From assembly GCA_934426285.1 (NCBI GenBank), contig CAKRYE010000065.1:1-9442 (forward strand): a DNA stretch of 9,442 nt, in the 5' to 3' direction. Positions 5,816 through 9,442 of this stretch are shown here, piece after piece. The position numbers and the translations under genes are program-made. The first letter of the stretch is position 1; each line of letters starts with the position of its first letter. Under the pieces are notes generated by a model, which did not search any database, was not told the DNA's origin, and was given only the letters and a program-made list of their open reading frames with translations. This DNA is from an uncultured Blautia sp. Its GTDB lineage: Bacteria > Bacillota > Clostridia > Lachnospirales > Lachnospiraceae.

Positions 5816-6037
5816 TTACAATCCTGACGCTTCTCTAATATAAGCTTCTAATGCCATCTTACTGATTTTCCAGGTAGATCCCATCCGGAATCCTTTAATA
5901 GTTCCCTTGTTAAGTAATTCATAAATACGGTTCTTGCCGACACCGAGAAATGTAGCAACTTCAGCAACAGTCATAATGTCTATTGGATCACTGCAGGAAT
6001 CAGATGTGCTTTTATAAAATGGAAATGAATTTGTCAA
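5816..6037 (-). CDS. Excisionase-like HTH DNA-binding protein (MerR-type, HTH_17)
   Basis: This 73-residue protein has the compact excisionase-family domain at about 20-68: DIMTVAEVATFLGVGKNRIYELLNK as helix-turn-helix, then a wing (GTIKGFRMGSTWKISK) and the closing helix MALEAYIREA. Proteins of this type bind DNA and act as recombination directionality factors or small regulators of integrative elements. The start is TTG (6035-6037), chosen because GGGAGG (6046-6051) lies 8 bases away. The only internal ATG, at residue 22, would cut into the fold and has no such site. It is divergent from the primase-helicase gene, with the foldback between them, and no integrase is in the window. The name excisionase follows from fold and context; a plain regulator is the alternative. 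Confidence 0.85.
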   Translation of the reverse strand: MTNSFPFYKSTSDSCSDPIDIMTVAEVATFLGVGKNRIYELLNKGTIKGFRMGSTWKISKMALEAYIREASGL

Positions 6038-6045
6038 GATTTCGT

Positions 6046-6051
6046 CCTCCC
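6046..6051 (-). promoter_or_regulatory. Ribosome binding site supporting a TTG start for the HTH gene
   Basis: The minus strand reads GGGAGG followed by eight bases and TTG. This strong site at ideal spacing outweighs the rarer start codon. Confidence 0.7.
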
Positions 6052-6103
6052 TTATTTTCTGATATTTTTTATGAATATGTTTCTTGGTTATATATTTTTT
6101 ACA

Positions 6104-6132
6104 TTTATAGAAAAAAACTCAGAGCTAAACAA
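6104..6132 (-). promoter_or_regulatory. Candidate promoter of the HTH gene
   Basis: On the minus strand TTGTTT (6127-6132) is followed after 17 bases by TATAAA (6104-6109), predicting a start near 6097 and a leader of about 60 bases. The AT-rich context makes chance matches likely, so confidence is moderate. Confidence 0.4.
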
Positions 6133-6152
6133 AGCTGTAAAAAATATAACAA

Positions 6153-6392
6153 ATAAATATACAAGTTGAAAAAGTTTTTGCAAGTAAAAGAGTGCTATTC
6201 GACACAGATACGCTTTCTGGAGAGGCTGGCAAAGAAAAAACGAAGTGTAAAAGTTTGAATTGTATATAATAAGCGTGTGGAACACACGCATTATATACAA
6301 TTCTAACAAAATCACAAAAACTTCGTTTTTTGCCACCAAAGTATCTCAGATAGTGTATTTTGCACGCCTTACAAATAAATTTGTGTATTTAT
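6153..6392. repeat. About 240-bp nested imperfect inverted repeat (foldback) upstream of the replication-type gene
   Basis: Four nested pairings share one centre near 6281. The core GAATTGTATATAAT plus GCGTGTG (6257-6279, with a 2-base bulge) pairs with 6283-6303 around a three-base loop. A 12-base arm AAAAAACGAAGT (6235-6246) pairs exactly with 6320-6331, with GGC/GCC outside it (6228-6230, 6332-6334). Looser pairs lie between 6192-6210 and 6341-6365 (GTGC/GCAC, AGATAC/GTATCT). The outermost pair joins 6153-6167 to 6378-6392 with 13 of 15 matches. It fills the gap between the HTH and primase-helicase genes and its right arm reaches the latter's leader. Candidate roles are a replication origin or priming site, a MITE-like insertion, or a structured leader RNA. 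Confidence 0.7.
6330..6359 (+). promoter_or_regulatory. Candidate promoter of the primase-helicase gene
   Basis: TTGCCA (6330-6335) matches five of six -35 bases; after 18 bases TGTATT (6354-6359) matches four of six -10 bases. The start would be near 6366, about 40 bases before the ATG. The -35 lies inside the right arm of the foldback, so structure or a bound protein there could control expression. Confidence 0.35.
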
Positions 6393-6394
6393 AG

Positions 6395-6401
6395 AAAGAG
6401 G
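6395..6401 (+). promoter_or_regulatory. Ribosome binding site choosing the second of two adjacent ATGs
   Basis: AAAGAGG (6395-6401) lies 3 bases from the ATG at 6405 but 6 bases from the ATG at 6408. The second is therefore the better start. A longer reading from TTG at 6360 has no site and would translate the foldback arm. Confidence 0.6.
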
Positions 6402-6407
6402 CATATG

Positions 6408-9002
6408 ATGGACAAATTTGAGATTAACATTGATAAGCACCAGATAAGAAAGAAACCACCGAAAGGTGATAGGATTTTTGGAAGAATCAGTAATCGTGTT
6501 GCAAAAAATAAAGAGGTACTTTCGATAGAAGAGATCATATATGAAGTGGGAGAACATTATAAAGCATTTACCAGAGCTAATATGTGTAATAACACGCGAA
6601 ATGATAACAGCTTTGAGAAGCAGATATTTTTAGTACTGGATTTTGATGAGAATCCTGATTATGAAAAATTTAAAGAAAAATGTCAGAAATATGGACTTAA
6701 TTATACATTTACATATCGTTCATTGAGATGGTCAAAGGAAAATCAAAAATTCCGGGCAGTATTTGTATTAGATGACTGGATAAAAGACCGTCGTATCGCA
6801 AATGTGGTAAACAATCTGCTTTTAATAATGTTTGATGACACCGATTTAAAAGCAGATCAGAAATGCAAGGAACTTTGCAGAATGTTTCTTGGAGGGAAAA
6901 AGGTGATCGAAGCATTTCCTGAAAATAGAATATCCATAAGGGATGTCTGCTATGCATTCCATGAATATTTCAGAGGAAAAAAGAGAGATAACTACGGTGC
7001 AAGATTAAAAACGGTTGCCAAGGATCTGAATGTTGCAATTATTAATAATGAACTGGCGATTTATAAGGCAGCACAGGCAAATGTTATGCAGACTGATCTG
7101 GAAAGAGTAGAAGATGGTAGCATTGTAATGTTTCTTCCGAAAAATAATAAAAAAATAATTAACCATAAGAACAAAACCGGAAAAAATAATACTGAAGCTT
7201 CAACATTAAGAACTATTACGATTAATAAAGAAACACTAATGGAAATGTGTCTGCTGTTTAAAGAATTTACAGAAGAAACAAGAGAGCTGGAACATGACGA
7301 GAAATTTATTCTTGCAACGAATCTGAGATTCATAAAAGGTGGGAAAACATGGTTTTTTGAAGCATTGCCAGAGCATCATTCAAAATGGAAAAGTCATTGG
7401 AAGTATAACGTAGACAATGATTATATGCCTTCTGGGTGTAATAAGGGATGTCCATATGCAGAGCAATGTGGCGGTTCAACTATTTATTCAAAATGTGGAT
7501 CAAAAATCAGAAAGCTTTCCAATCTCGATACATATTTGCCATTGGCTAATTGCCAGGAACAGTTAAAAACTTGTTTACGTGAAGCTGTAGATGCAGAAGA
7601 TGATAATATCTATGTAATCAAGGCCCAGACAGCACTTGGAAAAACGGAAGCTTATTGTAATATCATACAGGAAAGCCCAGACAAACAGTTCATTATTGCA
7701 GTTCCAACCTGTAAATTACAGGCAGAAGTGGTCCAAAGACTTAAATATAAAGGAATCGAGTGTACGCAGACAGAAAGCGTTTACGAAACCATTAAAAAAC
7801 TTGACCTGCCAGACTTGGAAGAAATGGTAAAAAAACTTTATGAAAATGGATATGGTCGATTTGTGGTAAAGCAGATCAGGACATATAAGAACGAAAATTA
7901 TAATAAGTTAACAAAATACCAGCGCCAGGAATTAGATCATCTGACGGGAAAAAAGCAGGGACTGGAAACATCAAGATGTATCGTGACAACTCATGCTTAT
8001 TTTCAGATGATGAATATGGATACATTAAAGGATTATGAGATCATTATAGATGAAGATTTTCTGATAACCCTGTTTAAACGAAACTGGTCTCTGTCATTAG
8101 GAGATGTAAAGAAAATTATCGAAAAGAATATGCTTTCTTCAAATGACAGAGAAAAATTGAAGCTAATCCTTGAGATGGAAGATCAGGAAACAAAGCAGAT
8201 TTCATTTACGAAACCTAATATCTGTAAACTGGAAAAACTCTATAAACGTGCTGATGAAATAAGCGGACCTTTGCCAATGCTTCTGGAAAGTTCGTGTGTA
8301 GTCATGGATCGTGTACATGAGGAAATCATGTTCTGTAAAAAAATTGAACTTCCTCCAAGAAAGATGATTATTTTGTCAGCTTCTGTTAATGAAAAATTAT
8401 ATGAAGATGTACCGGGTGGAGGTGAGAGGGTACGCTTCTGGAATGTCCCGGATGCAAAATATAAAGGGCATGTTATCCAATATACAGCACACACCATGAG
8501 CCGCAAGTGTATAAAAACTGCAGGAACTGAAAAGGTTCAGGAGAAAGTTAAAGAAATTGCAGGCGATGTGCCTGTTATATCTTTTAAGATGATAGATACT
8601 GATCTGGATATCCATTTTGGCAAGACAGAAGGCTTTGACAATCTGAAAGGTAAAGATATTGCAATTGTGGGTACACCACATAACAGACCTGCTCTCTATA
8701 AGTTGTTGGGTGAAGCACTGGGCTATAATACCGCAGGAAACATCACCAATCATAGAGTAGAGCGTAACAATTACGAATTTCGCATCATGACGTTTGCTGA
8801 TAAATCCATGCGGAATCTCCAGTTATTCCTTATAGAAACCGAATTAGAGCAGGCTATTGGAAGGGCAAGAGTATTAAGAGAGGACTGTACGGTTTATGTA
8901 TTTTCAAATTATCCATGTCAGCAGGCAGAACTGAATATGGAGCCTTATCTTGATATTACAGTGGAAGAAGAAACCGAAGATGAGGAGGAGATTAAAGAAT
9001 AA
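6408..9002 (+). CDS. Primase-like domain fused to an SF2 helicase; probable replication protein of an integrated element
   Basis: The protein has 864 residues. N-terminal region (about 70-170): a hydrophobic strand ending in DFD (LVLDFD, 73-80), the strand KFRAVFVLD (114-122) and DLKAD...CRMFLGGK (146-164). This resembles archaeo-eukaryotic primase/PrimPol-like domains. Middle: four cysteines C344, C348, C354 and C363 that could bind Zn or an Fe-S cluster. C-terminal half: SF2 helicase motifs in order, Walker A AQTALGKT (406-413), motif Ia near VPTCKLQAE (432-440), THAYF (528-532), Walker B IIIDEDF (545-551), motif III SAS (657-659) and motif VI QAIGRAR (815-821). The tail is acidic. It likely unwinds and primes DNA at an element origin, perhaps at the adjacent foldback (inference). 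The usual SxH of primase motif II is not evident (SLRW), so priming activity is uncertain; helicase function is much surer. It stands alone, divergent from the excisionase-like gene. Confidence 0.85.
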   Translation: MDKFEINIDKHQIRKKPPKGDRIFGRISNRVAKNKEVLSIEEIIYEVGEHYKAFTRANMCNNTRNDNSFEKQIFLVLDFDENPDYEKFKEKCQKYGLNYTFTYRSLRWSKENQKFRAVFVLDDWIKDRRIANVVNNLLLIMFDDTDLKADQKCKELCRMFLGGKKVIEAFPENRISIRDVCYAFHEYFRGKKRDNYGARLKTVAKDLNVAIINNELAIYKAAQANVMQTDLERVEDGSIVMFLPKNNKKIINHKNKTGKNNTEASTLRTITINKETLMEMCLLFKEFTEETRELEHDEKFILATNLRFIKGGKTWFFEALPEHHSKWKSHWKYNVDNDYMPSGCNKGCPYAEQCGGSTIYSKCGSKIRKLSNLDTYLPLANCQEQLKTCLREAVDAEDDNIYVIKAQTALGKTEAYCNIIQESPDKQFIIAVPTCKLQAEVVQRLKYKGIECTQTESVYETIKKLDLPDLEEMVKKLYENGYGRFVVKQIRTYKNENYNKLTKYQRQELDHLTGKKQGLETSRCIVTTHAYFQMMNMDTLKDYEIIIDEDFLITLFKRNWSLSLGDVKKIIEKNMLSSNDREKLKLILEMEDQETKQISFTKPNICKLEKLYKRADEISGPLPMLLESSCVVMDRVHEEIMFCKKIELPPRKMIILSASVNEKLYEDVPGGGERVRFWNVPDAKYKGHVIQYTAHTMSRKCIKTAGTEKVQEKVKEIAGDVPVISFKMIDTDLDIHFGKTEGFDNLKGKDIAIVGTPHNRPALYKLLGEALGYNTAGNITNHRVERNNYEFRIMTFADKSMRNLQLFLIETELEQAIGRARVLREDCTVYVFSNYPCQQAELNMEPYLDITVEEETEDEEEIKE

Positions 9003-9025
9003 CAAGAGAGTAACATATATGTGAC

Positions 9026-9052
9026 GGAAGCTTCTGGAAGCTAACGGAAGCT
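9026..9052 (+). repeat. Triple GGAAGCT direct repeat with exact 10-bp period
   Basis: GGAAGCT occurs at 9026-9032, 9036-9042 and 9046-9052, so all copies face one side of the helix, as in small iteron or binding-site arrays. The first and third extend to AAGCTT, which is self-complementary, so alternative pairing is possible. It starts 24 bases after the stop of the primase-helicase gene. Confidence 0.6.
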
Positions 9053-9190
9053 TTCGCCATATCCTAATTTTTTCAATTTACTAAAGCCGCAGGACAGAAA
9101 GAGGTGGGAATTGTAAAAAATCCTTTTAAAATTAATGAATGTATGCGTAATGAAAATGATAGAAAATATATGAAATTAGGAATATACACC

Positions 9191-9237
9191 CAGGGTGCAG
9201 AAATCAGAAGAAGCCGGCTGATATCTGCACAAGCTGG
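9191..9237. repeat. Hairpin 1 of the downstream series
   Basis: GTGCAGAAATCAG (9195-9207) pairs with CTGATATCTGCAC (9218-9230), 12 of 13 positions, around a 10-base loop. An extra CCAG/CTGG pairing outside it extends the arms. It is not followed by a T-run, so it is not a terminator. Confidence 0.65.
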
Positions 9238-9278
9238 ATACTACTGTTTTACGAAAACGTAATATCTGGCTGGGTGGG

Positions 9279-9315
9279 AATCAGTGTTTTCTGAATGACA
9301 GGAAGAACACTGATT
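9279..9315. repeat. Hairpin 2 of the downstream series
   Basis: AATCAGTGTT (9279-9288) pairs perfectly with AACACTGATT (9306-9315) across a 17-base loop. The next hairpin begins two bases later, so stacked helices are possible in an RNA. Confidence 0.65.
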
Positions 9316-9316
9316 G

Positions 9317-9348
9317 TTGCATTATCTGAAAATTAACAGGTAATGCAA
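9317..9348. repeat. Hairpin 3 of the downstream series
   Basis: TTGCATTATCTG (9317-9328) pairs with CAGGTAATGCAA (9337-9348). All 12 positions pair if one T-G wobble is allowed, and the loop is eight bases. A wobble in an otherwise perfect stem fits an RNA structure better than a protein-binding palindrome. Confidence 0.65.
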
Positions 9349-9378
9349 GGGTGGTGTATTGGATGCTAAATACGGTTG

Positions 9379-9416
9379 TCCTCAAATGCTCAGAATTGGC
9401 ATTTGAGGATATTTTA
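9379..9416 (+). terminator. Hairpin 4, terminator-like
   Basis: TCCTCAAATGC (9379-9389) pairs perfectly with GCATTTGAGGA (9399-9409) around nine bases, followed by TATTTTAT. The T-tract is interrupted, so termination may be incomplete. It is the natural 3' end for a transcript covering the three preceding hairpins or for the long primase-helicase message. Confidence 0.55.
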
Positions 9417-9442
9417 TGCAACAGTGACGCATGATAAAAGCG

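Larger units (their letters stand above)
9003..9442. other. Non-coding, hairpin-rich stretch after the replication-type gene
   Basis: I find no gene with a convincing start, ribosome binding site and length. The stretch holds a phased triple repeat (9026-9052) and four consecutive hairpins between 9195 and 9409, the last followed by a T-rich tract. The regular spacing and perfect or wobble-compensated stems suggest function as structured DNA or RNA. At the edge, ATGATAAAAGCG (9431-9442) could begin another gene, but no clear ribosome binding site precedes it. Confidence 0.6.

Noticed and set aside
6153..6392. Reading the foldback as a simple intrinsic terminator
   Set aside because: The core stem is AT-rich, not followed by a T-run at the right distance, and neither flanking gene points into it; both are transcribed away from it.
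9104..9262. A 52-codon frame starting with GTG after the primase-helicase gene
   Set aside because: The start has only a weak ribosome binding site, the product is unrecognisable, and the frame runs straight through hairpin 1 (9195-9230). The structure explains the sequence better, though a small gene cannot be excluded.
1..9442. CRISPR array, tRNA or rRNA genes, reverse transcriptase/retron
   Set aside because: No regularly spaced repeats with unique spacers, no cloverleaf or rRNA-like segment, and no reverse-transcriptase motifs were seen on either strand.

Overview
The window is AT-rich (roughly one third G+C by eye), with strong AGGAGG-type ribosome binding sites, occasional TTG starts and compact hairpin terminators. 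This suggests a gut Firmicute, most likely a Lachnospiraceae-type Clostridium relative. That assignment is an inference from base composition and protein style. Nothing here looks like core metabolism. The content is accessory: Rpn-type and Uma2-type nuclease-family proteins, an Xre regulator, a secreted YARHG protein, an excisionase-like DNA-binding protein and a large primase/helicase-like protein.

Layout. (1) Positions 3-269 hold the C-terminal end of an Rpn/YhgA-like protein cut by the window edge, followed by a bidirectional terminator shared with a convergent 111-residue gene of unknown function (343-678, minus). (2) A gene-free AT-rich stretch (679-1064) follows. (3) An xre-like regulator (1065-1349, minus) is divergent from an apparent operon running from 1479 to 4949: a double zinc-ribbon protein, a frameshifted remnant of a small Gly/Ala-rich protein, a 526-residue multi-pass membrane protein with an acidic linker and a beta-rich C-terminal domain, and a 435-residue secreted YARHG protein with a tandem acidic tail. 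The two divergent promoters appear to share their -35 bases, and a 28-bp palindrome covers the expected operon start. (4) A Uma2-family gene (5105-5647) has its own near-consensus promoter and sits between two related terminator hairpins. (5) A TTG-started excisionase-like HTH gene (5816-6037, minus) is divergent from an 864-residue primase-like/SF2-helicase fusion (6408-9002, plus), and a foldback of about 240 bp lies between them. (6) The last 440 bases have no convincing gene but contain a phased triple repeat and four consecutive hairpins, the last one terminator-like.

How it may work together (inference). Blocks 5 and 6 look like the control and replication end of an integrative or mobilizable element: excision factor, origin-like foldback, replication protein, then a structured non-coding region that could be an origin, a transfer origin or an RNA. 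Blocks 3 and 4 would be cargo: an Xre-controlled envelope/secreted-protein operon and an insulated Uma2 cassette. The strongest leads for something undescribed are the foldback plus primase-helicase pair, the hairpin series at 9195-9409, and the zinc-ribbon/membrane/YARHG operon.
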